64,000 bases of DNA from Neomesorhizobium albiziae (GCF_900114255.1 NZ_FOSL01000004.1:283772-347771); one strand, 5' to 3'. Shown: positions 28,500 through 37,384, numbered from the stretch's first letter. Numbers and translations are program-made. Notes: a model not told the origin generated them from the sequence alone.

Positions 28500-29066
28500 T
28501 CAGCGCCCACCGACCATCATATGCGCGATACGGTCAATTTGACACCGGAGCTTGTCGAGGTTTCCGTCATTGACGATGGTCGCGTCGACGTCAATCTCGG
28601 CTTGCGCTGCGTCGCTTCGAATGCCGGTTGGGCCGCTGTGACCTGGCCGAACGATGCGCACGAGCATGCCACCCACCGCGCGGATCGCCGGGGCTTCATA
28701 AACGACAGACTCGACGACGAGCGGCCGCCCCGAATGCTTCCGCCAAGCGAGGTCGAATTCTTTGCCGAGCGTCCAATCCGCACCCATGGAAACGCCCATG
28801 AAGTGACCGAACTTTTCGAGGAAGGATCGCGGGAACGCGGCGCCGGGAAGGTATGGCGACGGCTTGTCGCGCAGGTCGCCGTACACCATTCGGCACGCTT
28901 CATCCTCTGTCGCGCCGACGTGCATGAAATACGCCATCGCCGCGACCTTGCCGCCCTCAAAGGGATGCGCCCGCACAAAGCCGTAGGCGCCGACCAAGTG
29001 ATCGGCGGCCGTCGACTTGCCGACGTGTCGCCGGCCGGTCAGTCCAATAACCGGAGGATGGCTCAT
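28500..29066 (-). CDS. Phage deoxynucleoside monophosphate kinase-like protein
   Basis: 188 aa. P-loop GRRHVGKS at residues 11-18, then a lid-like segment (YGDLRDKPSPYLPGA) and a late RIVRPGHSGPTG block with adenine-contact character. This is the layout of phage dNMP kinases (T4 gp1-like and related) that raise dNTP precursors during replication. The ATG overlaps the end of the metallophosphoesterase gene (ATGA). It is the most distal gene of the leftward phage transcript. Substrate preference cannot be read. Confidence 0.78.
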   Translation of the reverse strand: MSHPPVIGLTGRRHVGKSTAADHLVGAYGFVRAHPFEGGKVAAMAYFMHVGATEDEACRMVYGDLRDKPSPYLPGAAFPRSFLEKFGHFMGVSMGADWTLGKEFDLAWRKHSGRPLVVESVVYEAPAIRAVGGMLVRIVRPGHSGPTGIRSDAAQAEIDVDATIVNDGNLDKLRCQIDRIAHMMVGGR

Positions 29067-30460
29067 GCGACTGCCCCGGTGACCCCGGCCATGTCGAGCG
29101 CCGGCGGCACGTACAGGCTGCCCTCATCAGGCGAGCCGAGAAACAATTCCTGATAGGTGATGACGCCGAGCTTTTCCTCGACGATCAGCAGATTTTGCGA
29201 GGCCGGCGCCGGGTCTGCCTTTAATGACCGCATGGCGTAGGGGTTATATCCGACGATCGAACCATTCGCGAAACCGAACGGAATCTTGCTCGACGTATGG
29301 TCGTGCCCCTGTAGCACGAAATGAAAACCTCGGCCACGGCGGGCATAGGAAACATGCGTTCGGTACATGCCCCGGACCTGCTTGTAGACCGCGCCGTAAA
29401 GCCCGCCCGTGCCGCCGGCGCCCTCGTGCCCATGTTGCAGAAGGAATTTCCAGCCGTAGACGTTGAATAGGGCCTCGCCTGACCCGGTGTAGTAGAAACT
29501 AACGCCAGGATCGCCGGCGAGCATCTTTTCAATGCCCCACGAAACCAGGATGTCGAGATTGTCGATCCCGCCCTCGGCGGCGTGCGGCTTCGGCGTCAAC
29601 CGGCTATGGTTACCGCCCGAGGTGTAGACACGGATCGGAACCTTGACCGTCGATCGCAGAAAGGCGAGGCCGCCGGCCGTTTGTTCGGACACGACCTTGA
29701 CCGAAGTCACGACGGGCGCGGCGCCGCCTCGGCGGCTTTCTTCACGCAGGTTTCCGTCGATCATATCGCCGCCAAGGCAGACGATGATTTCGTCGACGGG
29801 ATCGCCCTTCCAATGGTCGGTCAGGAGCGACGCCGTTTTCTGGAAAAGCCTTTCCAGACGCGCGCGGCAAATGTCGAGATTGTAGGAGTTCAACCCGTCC
29901 ATTTCGTAAAGGTCGACCGCCTCGCCGCAATGCACGTCCGAAATGTGAAGAATCGCCGAGCGGCGGCCGCCACGCTTGCCGCCAGAAATCGGCGCAATCA
30001 CGGCCGGCGCCTCGATCGCGCGTGCCAAGTCGAACACGGTGGCACGAAGATCCTCGGCGGCAATGATGCGATCGAGCAACCCCTTGCGCTCGGTCTTGAG
30101 GTCGGCGACCTCGCGTTCGAGTCGACGCTCGCGCAAGCGCTCGTCGATCGTCGGCGGCGTGACCGGCGCGGCCGCGTTGGTAGTTTTTGCCTTGGACCAG
30201 GCCACAGCTGCGTCGCGCCATAGAGTATCGAGGCCGGCGCGCCGGATGCCGCGCAGGCGCACGTCGGCCTTGTTCTTTGTCAGGCCGGCGGCCTTTTCAG
30301 CGATGCGCAGCGCCGTCGTTTGACCGGCGCCCGGATTGGTGCCCGGCGGGGCATAGCCCGCAACGATCGCGTCGCGGATGCGTTCGGCAAAGGCCTTTAG
30401 CTCGCCTTTAGGAAGCGCGACGCCGCGGTTAACTGCAGGATTGGTTCGCTTCATTTTCAT
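29063..30460 (-). CDS. Phage metallophosphoesterase with N-terminal helical domain
   Basis: 465 aa. Residues 1-150 are basic and helical, with a putative DNA-binding segment (TTALRIAEKAAGLTKNKADV) and a coiled coil (ERRLEREVADLKTERKGLLD). Residues 165-400 form a calcineurin-like phosphoesterase with every metal motif: HISDVHCGE, GGDMIDG, SGGNHSR, LQHGHEG and LQGHDHTS. The DNA-binding-like front suggests a nuclease or a nucleic-acid phosphatase. It lies just downstream of the lysis genes, an odd place for a metabolic enzyme. Confidence 0.82.
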   Translation of the reverse strand: MKMKRTNPAVNRGVALPKGELKAFAERIRDAIVAGYAPPGTNPGAGQTTALRIAEKAAGLTKNKADVRLRGIRRAGLDTLWRDAAVAWSKAKTTNAAAPVTPPTIDERLRERRLEREVADLKTERKGLLDRIIAAEDLRATVFDLARAIEAPAVIAPISGGKRGGRRSAILHISDVHCGEAVDLYEMDGLNSYNLDICRARLERLFQKTASLLTDHWKGDPVDEIIVCLGGDMIDGNLREESRRGGAAPVVTSVKVVSEQTAGGLAFLRSTVKVPIRVYTSGGNHSRLTPKPHAAEGGIDNLDILVSWGIEKMLAGDPGVSFYYTGSGEALFNVYGWKFLLQHGHEGAGGTGGLYGAVYKQVRGMYRTHVSYARRGRGFHFVLQGHDHTSSKIPFGFANGSIVGYNPYAMRSLKADPAPASQNLLIVEEKLGVITYQELFLGSPDEGSLYVPPALDMAGVTGAVA

Positions 30461-30838
30461 TCAGTTCGATCCCCCGCGACGGCGCGGCGCTGTCTGGCCG
30501 CGGTCGAAATAGTTGTCGAAACGGTCGCCGAGACGATCGATCGCCTTCACAAGCGTCGTCTCGACTTCCTTGATGGCTTCGTTGGTTGCGTATTCCCGCG
30601 CGACGATCAGCTTGTATTCGGCAAGCTCGTGCGCGCCCCTGGCGCGAATTTCCTCGGCGCGCTTTTGCAGGGCGGCATAGCTAGCGGCGAGAGCGTCGTG
30701 CTTCTCTTTCTGGTCGGCCTGCGCCGCCTTCATCGATACGACGTCACCGCGCAGGAGAAACCAGGCCGACAAGGCCCCGACGATTAGCGCGCCGATCGTC
30801 AGAAGATTGCCGAGCGTTACTGTAGGATCGATCGTCAC
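30461..30838 (-). CDS. Phage small membrane protein with coiled coil
   Basis: 125 aa. One membrane span at about residues 10-28 (LLTIGALIVGALSAWFLL), then a long charged helix (KAAQADQKEKHDALAASYAAL) and a basic tail. The layout is like Mu-phage DUF2730-type proteins in the lysis region. Its start overlaps the o-spanin stop by four bases. It is probably a lysis-accessory or inner-membrane protein; the precise function is unknown. Confidence 0.7.
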   Translation of the reverse strand: MTIDPTVTLGNLLTIGALIVGALSAWFLLRGDVVSMKAAQADQKEKHDALAASYAALQKRAEEIRARGAHELAEYKLIVAREYATNEAIKEVETTLVKAIDRLGDRFDNYFDRGQTAPRRRGGSN

Positions 30839-31149
30839 GGGCGCGCCTCAAGATGGTCGACAAGGTCGTCATGATAGTCCGCGCAGCGGGTCAGACGTTC
30901 GTTTGCGCGGTCGAGCGCCGCGCGCTCACGTTTCAAAATCGAACGTATCTCGAAGCCTTCGACCAAGGCCGCATGAGGTTCGCGGGCGCGGCAGTCGTCG
31001 GGAAGTTCGCCCAGAACAATCCCGGCGGCCGCGTCGCCCTGGCGCGAGGCGGCGGCTTCGATGCGCGCGAGATCAAGGCTTGAGCAGCCACTCAATATCA
31101 GCGCGATCAAGCCGCCATTCGCGGCCATCCTCGGCAAGCTTCTTTTCAT
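30835..31149 (-). CDS. Outer-membrane spanin lipoprotein (Rz1-like)
   Basis: 104 aa from the ATG at 31149. A signal peptide ends in LILSGCSS, a clear lipobox. The mature part is short and charged with several Cys. Its first 77 bases overlap the i-spanin gene in another frame, the nested arrangement of lambda Rz/Rz1. The pair would fuse inner and outer membranes at the last step of lysis. It lacks the usual proline-rich stretch of Rz1, so assignment rests on lipobox and position. Confidence 0.75.
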   Translation of the reverse strand: MKRSLPRMAANGGLIALILSGCSSLDLARIEAAASRQGDAAAGIVLGELPDDCRAREPHAALVEGFEIRSILKRERAALDRANERLTRCADYHDDLVDHLEARP

Positions 31150-31474
31150 TTTTGACGATCCCCGATTCCATTCTTTCAACTTGCCGCGAGGCGGCCGCTT
31201 GGCTGTGAGCGAGTATTAGAGCGAAGCGATCGCGGGCGGCCCGGACGTCGGCGAGTTGCCGTCGGGTCGCTGCAAGCTCGGCCTCGGCGGCCACTTTTTC
31301 GGAGCGCTGCACGAAGCCGCCCCGTGCTGCCGCCGCGACTGCGGGGTCGTCGACGAAACGATCCCATGCGGCACCGCAAGCGGTGGCAGCAGCCAGGCCG
31401 CCCGCGAAGGCAAGGGGCGCCGCAAAACGCGACAGCAGCGGCGCGGCGACCGCCAGGACAGCACCGCCGATCAT
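31073..31474 (-). CDS. Inner-membrane spanin (Rz-like)
   Basis: 133 aa. An N-terminal membrane region (GGAVLAVAAPLLSRF; FAGGLAAATACGAAWD) is followed by a periplasmic helix with coiled-coil character (EKVAAEAELAATRRQLADVR; QVERMESGIVKNEKKLAED). The ATG at 31474 overlaps the endolysin stop (ATGA), so a TTG at 31492 is less likely. It partners with the overlapping lipoprotein gene. Confidence 0.75.
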   Translation of the reverse strand: MIGGAVLAVAAPLLSRFAAPLAFAGGLAAATACGAAWDRFVDDPAVAAAARGGFVQRSEKVAAEAELAATRRQLADVRAARDRFALILAHSQAAASRQVERMESGIVKNEKKLAEDGREWRLDRADIEWLLKP

Positions 31475-31986
31475 TTGAGACCCGCGAGGCAAAGCTCAAG
31501 CTCGCCGATGCGCGAGGCATCGCCGTACTCGCGGCGGAGCTTCAGCCCGCGAACGACCTTTCCGCCGGCGCGATTAAACCGCGTGACCGCATGGCAAGCG
31601 GCGCGATGGTCGTCGGCTTTCGCCAGCCGTGCGGCCGTCGAATTGCAGATGGCCCCGACGCCGACGTTGTAGCCGGCCGACACGAGCGACGCCTGAAGGC
31701 TCAACGGCAGTTCCTTAAAGTTCGGAATGCAGACTGTGAGCGGCCGATAAAAGTCTTGCTCGACCCGGCGCAAGAGCATTGCGTCGCACTCGGCGTTGGT
31801 CTTGACCATGCCGGGTTTCACGCCCTTCGTCTCGCCGTCGCAAATCGTCCAGACGCCGACGATATCGCGATAGGCGTGAAGCTCGCGCCCTTCCCACGGC
31901 TTGATCAGAACACCGAGGCTCAGAGTGACAGCGGAAGTGATGCCGGCCAGCGCCACGACGGCCCTGCGGCTTTTTGCGGTTGTCAT
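31471..31986 (-). CDS. SAR endolysin (GH24 lysozyme)
   Basis: 171-aa phage lysozyme that cleaves peptidoglycan. The catalytic triad is in place: Glu32, Asp41 and Thr47 with the E-x8-D-x5-T spacing of T4/P21-type enzymes. The N-terminal span (residues 9-28) is rich in Ala, Gly and Ser, as in signal-anchor-release endolysins that leave the membrane when it is depolarised. I chose the ATG at 31986, preceded by AAGGAC. It is followed immediately by the spanins. Confidence 0.9.
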   Translation of the reverse strand: MTTAKSRRAVVALAGITSAVTLSLGVLIKPWEGRELHAYRDIVGVWTICDGETKGVKPGMVKTNAECDAMLLRRVEQDFYRPLTVCIPNFKELPLSLQASLVSAGYNVGVGAICNSTAARLAKADDHRAACHAVTRFNRAGGKVVRGLKLRREYGDASRIGELELCLAGLK

Positions 31987-31991
31987 GTTCG

Positions 31992-32210
31992 CTAGTCCTT
32001 CTGCGTCAAATTTTGCGCGACCAGTCGGGCGACGAAGGCAGCGGCGGTCACGGCGAGAGAAATGGCGGCGAAAGTGCCGCGCGGGATATCGATCACGCCG
32101 TCGAGGATCGGCAGGGCGACTTCGGCGCCGGAGAGGGCACCGGCAGCGATGATCAAGCGGATGCTCCACGCACGACGAAGCACCCGGCGCCAGTTGGCGA
32201 CGAGCTTCAT
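31992..32210 (-). CDS. Phage holin
   Basis: 72 aa with two hydrophobic spans (IRLIIAAGALSGAEVALPIL and TFAAISLAVTAAAFVARLVA) and basic ends. This matches small two-span phage holins (DUF7940-like). It lies five bases upstream of the SAR endolysin, with the spanins after it, so the order holin, endolysin, i-spanin, o-spanin is complete. With a SAR endolysin it may act as a pinholin. Confidence 0.8.
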   Translation of the reverse strand: MKLVANWRRVLRRAWSIRLIIAAGALSGAEVALPILDGVIDIPRGTFAAISLAVTAAAFVARLVAQNLTQKD

Positions 32211-32266
32211 TTAGGTAACCCCTGCGGAAAGTTTGTGACTAACGCAGCGCAGCGGCTGCGCGCCGC

Positions 32267-32674
32267 TTACGGCCAGTATTGGTCGTCGGCGAAATTGACC
32301 GGGATCGCCGACATCGCCTGTAAGACAAATGAGGCGGCAAAGATCGGCTGCCGAAATGCACCAGCAGCCAGCAGCACTTGTTGCCAATCATCTGCGGTGA
32401 CATTCACCGGCCCGGTATCTGTAACGACTGGAATTGTGGTCGAGGTATCTCCGGTCGCGAGCAATGCACCGGAGAGCTTTGTCACCTCATCCCATCCCAT
32501 GAGATCGGACTCGGTCGTCCCTATCCGATGTGTCCCTCGACCGTCGCCGAAATCGTAGTTGAAGCCCGCGGCCAAACGCCGTGAGCGCTCTGCAATCACT
32601 GCCGCGGTCATCTGGTCGCGTGTCACAGCGGCCTTTTGTTCAGCGGTGATCAGCTTGGAAAAATCAACGGTCAT
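32267..32674 (-). CDS. DUF4376-like phage tail fibre assembly protein
   Basis: 135 aa. It begins MTVDFSKLITAEQKAAV, and the core AVIAERSRRLAAGFNYDFGDGRGTHRIG then WDEVTKL (spaced parts) matches the DUF4376 domain found downstream of tail fibre genes. The ATG at 32674 overlaps the previous stop by four bases. It is probably a chaperone or tip component of the fibre. Confidence 0.78.
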   Translation of the reverse strand: MTVDFSKLITAEQKAAVTRDQMTAAVIAERSRRLAAGFNYDFGDGRGTHRIGTTESDLMGWDEVTKLSGALLATGDTSTTIPVVTDTGPVNVTADDWQQVLLAAGAFRQPIFAASFVLQAMSAIPVNFADDQYWP

Positions 32675-32961
32675 TGAGGCAACTCCACGGTGCCGTCCGG
32701 CGGGCTGATGATATCGCTCGGGAATGCTACAGTCGGCGAAGGATCGGGGCCGTGCGGCAAAACGAGGGTGACGTGCAACACGCCGGCGATCCGCTCGACA
32801 TCGCCGGCAAACCATTCACTGTCGATTGCGTCTTGTGGAAGCGTGGCACCGTCGGGCACCGGCGTGAAATCGAAAACGACGCCATCAATCACAAGGCAAT
32901 CGCCCGATTTTTCTACGGTCAGCGTGCCGTCTCGACGAACAGGCGAAAGCGAGATGCGCAT
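32671..32961 (-). CDS. Small tail-associated hypothetical protein
   Basis: 96 aa, beta-rich: MRISLSPVRRDGTLTVEKSG, DGVVFDFTPVPDGATLP, VLHVTLVLPHGP. This kind of protein commonly sits between fibre and DUF4376 genes of Rhizobiales phages. The ATG at 32961 is directly after the fibre stop, with GGAAGG upstream. Role unknown, perhaps fibre assembly. Confidence 0.68.
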   Translation of the reverse strand: MRISLSPVRRDGTLTVEKSGDCLVIDGVVFDFTPVPDGATLPQDAIDSEWFAGDVERIAGVLHVTLVLPHGPDPSPTVAFPSDIISPPDGTVELPQ

Positions 32962-32962
32962 T

Positions 32963-34114
32963 CTAGAACCACCTTCCAACTGCGAGGGCCGATACGGTCA
33001 AAGTCTCGTTGCTGTTGGCAATGGCCGAGCCATTCCAACCGGTCAAAGACGCAGGCCCTATTCGCGCGAAGCCGCTCGTCGGACCAGTGGTAAAGCCAGA
33101 AACCCCATGCGCGATTTTGATGTCGGAAACAGTTCCCGCGAAGGCTGCCGCAAAGTTCCCCGATGCACCGGCATACACGCCGCCGGTGATAGTGAAGACC
33201 GGCGTAAACCAACAAAGCTGCGTGCCGTCGGCAAACCGCGTATACCAGCCGTTTGCGTTTACCCCCTTTTCGACAAGCGCACCGGTCGGAACTCCCGCAG
33301 CCTGTGAGGCCGTCCCAATAATATTGCCCCGCCGAAACGCCTTGTCAGCGGCGAGAGTGGCTGAGACACGGGCGTCGGGGATCGTCCCGGTCGTCAAGTT
33401 GGCGGCATCGTCGGCGCCAAGGTTAGACCTCGCCGTCGCCTTGTTCGGGAGGTCATTGAGGTTTTGGTCTTTCTGCAATTTGGTAGCGATCAATGCCGTG
33501 ATCGTCGCTGCAAAGTTCGCATCATCCCCGAGTGCGCTTGCCAACTCATCAAGAGTATCGAGCGCGCCTGGCGCGGCCGCGATCAGCGCGTCGATCGCCG
33601 CCTTGACAAAGGCCGTTGTCGCGATCTGTAGCGTGTTCGTCCCCGGCGCAGCCGTCGGCGCAGTCGGAACGCCGGTGAGGGCAGGGCCCGCAAGCGCCGC
33701 GGCGCCAAGCGCGGCCAGCAGCGCGGCGTTGCTCGCCGCCGCGATGCCCGTGCCGCCATTTGCAAGCCCAATGACGCCATTGTTGTCTGGATCGTAAGTT
33801 GCTTTGTCCAGTAGCCCATAGGCAGGGATGTCGTGGCCGGTCAACGTGGCTATGATGGCCCGCGCGATGAAGTCGCGCAGCAGCATCGGCGATGAGTACA
33901 GAACGTCATCGACGTTTACGCCTGGTAGCGTTGCCAATCCGCGGAACTGAGCAATCAGATGGTTCCATTGCCGATCGGTAATGCGAGTCGTGTCCTCGTA
34001 CCGCTGACCACTTCGCGCCCAGGACATGCCCTCCTGATGCACCGTCTCGTAGCCGACGGGCGCGGTCAACGTGCGCGGCTCTGCCGGGTCGAGGATGCCG
34101 AAAAAATCGTCCAT
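32963..34114 (-). CDS. Phage tail fibre protein
   Basis: 383 aa. The N-terminal baseplate-attachment part is followed by a shaft with repeated Ala/Gly/Thr segments: GLANGGTGIAAASNAALLAAL, TGVPTAPTAAPGTNTLQIATTAFV, then DLPNKATARSNLGADDAANL. This last block (KATAR.NLG) is a classic tail-fibre repeat. The C-terminal tip is rich in Gly, Ser and Phe and is likely receptor-binding. It overlaps nothing and follows a second fibre-like protein. Confidence 0.85.
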   Translation of the reverse strand: MDDFFGILDPAEPRTLTAPVGYETVHQEGMSWARSGQRYEDTTRITDRQWNHLIAQFRGLATLPGVNVDDVLYSSPMLLRDFIARAIIATLTGHDIPAYGLLDKATYDPDNNGVIGLANGGTGIAAASNAALLAALGAAALAGPALTGVPTAPTAAPGTNTLQIATTAFVKAAIDALIAAAPGALDTLDELASALGDDANFAATITALIATKLQKDQNLNDLPNKATARSNLGADDAANLTTGTIPDARVSATLAADKAFRRGNIIGTASQAAGVPTGALVEKGVNANGWYTRFADGTQLCWFTPVFTITGGVYAGASGNFAAAFAGTVSDIKIAHGVSGFTTGPTSGFARIGPASLTGWNGSAIANSNETLTVSALAVGRWF

Positions 34115-34129
34115 CGAAAAGACCCTCGT

Positions 34130-35050
34130 TTAAAGTTGCGCCTGTAGCGTCATGCTTCCGAAAAATGTGACGCCGAACAGCGCCCGATCGTAATCGGTTT
34201 GAATAGTGGCATTCACGCCGTAGCGAGTGACGGTTTTTGCGAGCAATTTGTTGGCCCAACCTTGAATGAGCGGCACGGTCGCCTGACCAACAAAGCCGGT
34301 GACGGTTGCGAGGGGCGATCGAGCCCAATTGAGGGTGAACGACTCTGAGTACTGCCCGCCGTCGTTTCCCGTTCCCGTACCGACCATGATCGGCGTGCCG
34401 TTTTTGGTCTCGTCGTGAAGCATGCGGTTCCGATTGAACAGCGCCGTGACAGAAGGGGTGTTACCGGCGTCGGTGACGACGCGCGCAATCAGCATGTCGT
34501 CGTAGGTGGAGTCGAACGACCAATGGGTCTCAGGCAGGACGCCCGGATTGTAGGCGAGATCGGCCAGGTCTTTCAGTTCCAGCACCGGGGATCCGGCATT
34601 GAAGCGCCAACGATAGTGGTAGGTCTTATTGGCAACCGTGCTTTTCGTTCGCGCTGCGAGGTTGAAGTCATTGGTATTCTGCAACGTGCCGCCACGGTGA
34701 ATGAACTGCTGCGCAGCTGCCAAAACGACCGATCCGACCGAAGACGACAGCGACATTACGCCGCCATTGGAAATAATTTCGGGGAACACCGGATTGTACC
34801 CGAATGAATTCGGGTCGCCGCCGATGCCCGCGGCGATAAGCTGGATCGCCTGCAACAGTTGCGTTAGATCGCTGTCGCTAGGCACCAATCCTGCCGCCTG
34901 GATGACGGCCAGGATTTCCCGCATCGGGTGCTCGATTGCCTTCCCCGGCGGGACCGCGCCCTTTTGCCCGGCTTGAGGATTACCGTCAAAGTAGGACGGT
35001 TCCGGGTTTTCGATCGACGGCGTCGAGTTAAACGGCGGCAGGTACTTCAT
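34130..35050 (-). CDS. Phage tail collar/fibre-associated protein
   Basis: 306 aa. The N-terminus (FNSTPSIENPEPSYFDGNPQ, then GKAIEHPMREILAVIQAAGL) is typical of collar or short-fibre proteins that bind the baseplate. The remaining part is beta-rich, with THWSFDSTYDDMLIARVVTD. It lies between gp48-like and fibre genes. Exact role, adaptor versus fibre, is not certain. Confidence 0.75.
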   Translation of the reverse strand: MKYLPPFNSTPSIENPEPSYFDGNPQAGQKGAVPPGKAIEHPMREILAVIQAAGLVPSDSDLTQLLQAIQLIAAGIGGDPNSFGYNPVFPEIISNGGVMSLSSSVGSVVLAAAQQFIHRGGTLQNTNDFNLAARTKSTVANKTYHYRWRFNAGSPVLELKDLADLAYNPGVLPETHWSFDSTYDDMLIARVVTDAGNTPSVTALFNRNRMLHDETKNGTPIMVGTGTGNDGGQYSESFTLNWARSPLATVTGFVGQATVPLIQGWANKLLAKTVTRYGVNATIQTDYDRALFGVTFFGSMTLQAQL

Positions 35051-35066
35051 GGGTCACACCCTCGGG

Positions 35067-35783
35067 TTAGGAATAGTTGAAGATCGGCCGCGTCCATGCC
35101 GGCGCGAGCCGTCGGAACAGGCATTCCAGCGCGGTCGCTTCGTCAAAATCCGAGAGTGGATCGACCCCGCATTCAGAAATGCCACATTCGAAATAGTCGA
35201 CCGCCACGCCTTCGACGTTGACGATCCAAAAATATTCAATATGGCCGCCCATCTCGTCGGACCCGCCACAGTCGGACACGCCACATGTGAAGGAACTCGG
35301 CTCATCGATCGAAATCGTGTAGCCGGCCGATGCCGCCAGGTTGACAAAATCGGCGAGCGTAATTGTCCCGGTCGACCTGATTTTCAGGAGAAGGGCGCGA
35401 AGCCTTTGCGCACGCGTCTGCTCGCCGGCAAGGCAAGGGTCGGGAAGGCCGTATTCACTCTCCCAATCGTCAAGACTGTCGACAAGCGTCGAGGCCGTGG
35501 AGTCGAGGCCAATCGTATAGATTCGCCGGTAGAGGGTGACGAAATCACCGGACAGCGCGCGCAAGAATGCGCCCAACCGGGAATTTTGTTCGAACGCGGC
35601 GCCGTCGGGAGAGCGCCAAGCGCCGCCCGTCGGCAACAGCCCATACATTGAAGATGCGACATCGTCGATCGCGGGATCGCTCAACGCATCCGCTGTGTTG
35701 GGATACGGCCCCGAGAAACCTGCAGGCTTGAGCGCCAGGAGGGCGGTGCGCGGCTCACCCGGAAATAAAGGCGGTCGGGTCAT
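35067..35783 (-). CDS. Mu gp48-like baseplate protein (DUF2313, YmfQ)
   Basis: 238 aa. The family block SMYGLLPTGGAWRSPDG, then FLRALSGDFVTLYRRI, and LLLKIRSTGTITLADFVNLAASAGY are typical of DUF2313 proteins at the end of Mu-like baseplate operons. Several Cys pairs occur in the C-terminal half (CGVSDCGG; CGISECGVDP), unusual for a baseplate protein. The start overlaps the gp47 stop by four bases. Confidence 0.88.
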   Translation of the reverse strand: MTRPPLFPGEPRTALLALKPAGFSGPYPNTADALSDPAIDDVASSMYGLLPTGGAWRSPDGAAFEQNSRLGAFLRALSGDFVTLYRRIYTIGLDSTASTLVDSLDDWESEYGLPDPCLAGEQTRAQRLRALLLKIRSTGTITLADFVNLAASAGYTISIDEPSSFTCGVSDCGGSDEMGGHIEYFWIVNVEGVAVDYFECGISECGVDPLSDFDEATALECLFRRLAPAWTRPIFNYS

Positions 35784-36862
35784 AGGTAGGTCACCGTCCC
35801 AAGCACGGGATATTGACCGCCGGTAAAGACCACGTCGGCGGCGGGCGACACGAGGACATGACGATCCTCACCGATTGCCGACGAAATTGCTTCCGAAATC
35901 CACGACCTCGACAAAACAAACGCCTCGATCGCGACCCCAGGGCGGGACCGCTCAAAAAGCATGGCCCGCAACGAGGTCTCAATTCGATTGCGCACCTCAA
36001 CGCTGTCGATCCCGAGGCCGGAAATTGTGATCGCAAGCGGTGCCGAGATCGGCGCCGACACAGCAAGCCCGGCTCTAATGAGGCGGCGGGCGGCTATCGC
36101 GTCGAATACCGCGTCGACGTCGCCGGCGGTCGGAATGAAGTCGGGCCGACCGGTAAAGAGGAACCACACCCCAACTGTGCCGGGACCGTTCGCAAATGGC
36201 CATGCCCACGCTTTGACAACGCCGGGAATAGCGAGCGCGAATTGCTCATAATCTGAATAGGCGCCACCTTGAGGAGGGCGACGTTTGCGATCGAGGACGC
36301 GCGCGCGCAGCGCTTCATCACTCTCGACGTCCGCCCCACCGCCAAGGCCAACTGAGCCGACTGTCGCTTGTGCGCCGATGGTCGGATAGAGCGCCTGGTC
36401 GACGAGGGACAGCGGCTCGTCTGGCGCGCGGTTGGTTGCCACCCCAGTTGCTTCGGCGTGCACGAGCAACGTCAATTGGCCGTTGCCCTGCGCCCTGGCC
36501 TCACCGGACGTGCGATAGGTGAAGCCGCCCGAGATAAAGGTGATGCCGGCCGGATAGATCGCGCCAGCGGTTCCGGTCGTCAAGATGAACCCGGTTGCGG
36601 AAGCCGCCGGCTTTCGCGCAAGACCAATCTCATAGGCCTGCCGTTCAAGGTGGCGTCGATCCGCCGTCGAGGCAAAGATCTGCCGATAGATGTACTCGGC
36701 GCGTAATTCGACCAGCTGGATCGCCATTGCCACGACTTTGGAGAACACCGAAAGCGTGTTCGGCCAGACGAGAGCGTCGGTGCCGGGCAGTTCGCGCCTC
36801 AAGTCGCCGCGAATTGCCTTGGAAATCGCGTCAAGTGTTCGGGGAAGAAACCCGGATGCCAT
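35780..36862 (-). CDS. Baseplate J/gp47 family protein
   Basis: 360-aa wedge protein of the contractile tail baseplate. ASTADRRHLERQAYEIGLARK, the GTAGAIYPAGITFISGG strand and the QGGAYSDYEQFALAIPGVVKAWAW block match Mu gp47/P2 J. The 5' end overlaps gp46 by 32 bases, typical of this module. Confidence 0.93.
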   Translation of the reverse strand: MASGFLPRTLDAISKAIRGDLRRELPGTDALVWPNTLSVFSKVVAMAIQLVELRAEYIYRQIFASTADRRHLERQAYEIGLARKPAASATGFILTTGTAGAIYPAGITFISGGFTYRTSGEARAQGNGQLTLLVHAEATGVATNRAPDEPLSLVDQALYPTIGAQATVGSVGLGGGADVESDEALRARVLDRKRRPPQGGAYSDYEQFALAIPGVVKAWAWPFANGPGTVGVWFLFTGRPDFIPTAGDVDAVFDAIAARRLIRAGLAVSAPISAPLAITISGLGIDSVEVRNRIETSLRAMLFERSRPGVAIEAFVLSRSWISEAISSAIGEDRHVLVSPAADVVFTGGQYPVLGTVTYL

Positions 36863-37376
36863 TCAATTCGCTCCAAAGGATCGAGAAATTCGGCGCAACA
36901 ATCACCGCCCCTGCGCGGTCTGTCAGAGTGACGGTGAGGTCGAGGCGGTTTCGGGTCGGGTCGGCAGTAGCGGTAGCCGTGACATTGGCGACGGCGCCTT
37001 GACCAACTAGAACCTCACAAGCCTCAATCGCATAGGCTTCAGCCAACCGCGGGACCACATTGGCGTCGACCGTGCGGCGCGCGAGTAACCACAGCTTGGA
37101 GCCGATCGCCGCCTCGCCCGTTACCGCTTCGAGGTCGAAGCTGTCACCCGGCCAGCCGCGGTTTTGATCGCCGTCGCGCAGTTCATCGGGCAACGCACGC
37201 GCATCCGTCATCAGGCAGATGAGCACTGCCGTTTCCAGCATGGCGCAAGCACGCAGGCCGCCGCGATTGTCGATCTCGCCAGCGTCGGCGACGGCAAGAT
37301 CGCCCATCACGCCATCCCAAACAAGATCGGGCGACAGCGACGGAAGCCGGTCAGAAAATTGAGGAATGATGCGCAT
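36831..37376 (-). CDS. Mu gp46-like baseplate protein
   Basis: 181 aa. The order and key blocks (LETAVLICLMTDARALPDEL; GWPGDSFD; GSKLWLLARR) agree with the phage GP46 family. It lies between spike (gp45) and wedge (gp47) genes and is likely a wedge component corresponding to P2 W/T4 gp25. Confidence 0.9.
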   Translation of the reverse strand: MRIIPQFSDRLPSLSPDLVWDGVMGDLAVADAGEIDNRGGLRACAMLETAVLICLMTDARALPDELRDGDQNRGWPGDSFDLEAVTGEAAIGSKLWLLARRTVDANVVPRLAEAYAIEACEVLVGQGAVANVTATATADPTRNRLDLTVTLTDRAGAVIVAPNFSILWSELNGIRVSSPNT

Positions 37377-37384
37377 TGCCGGCT

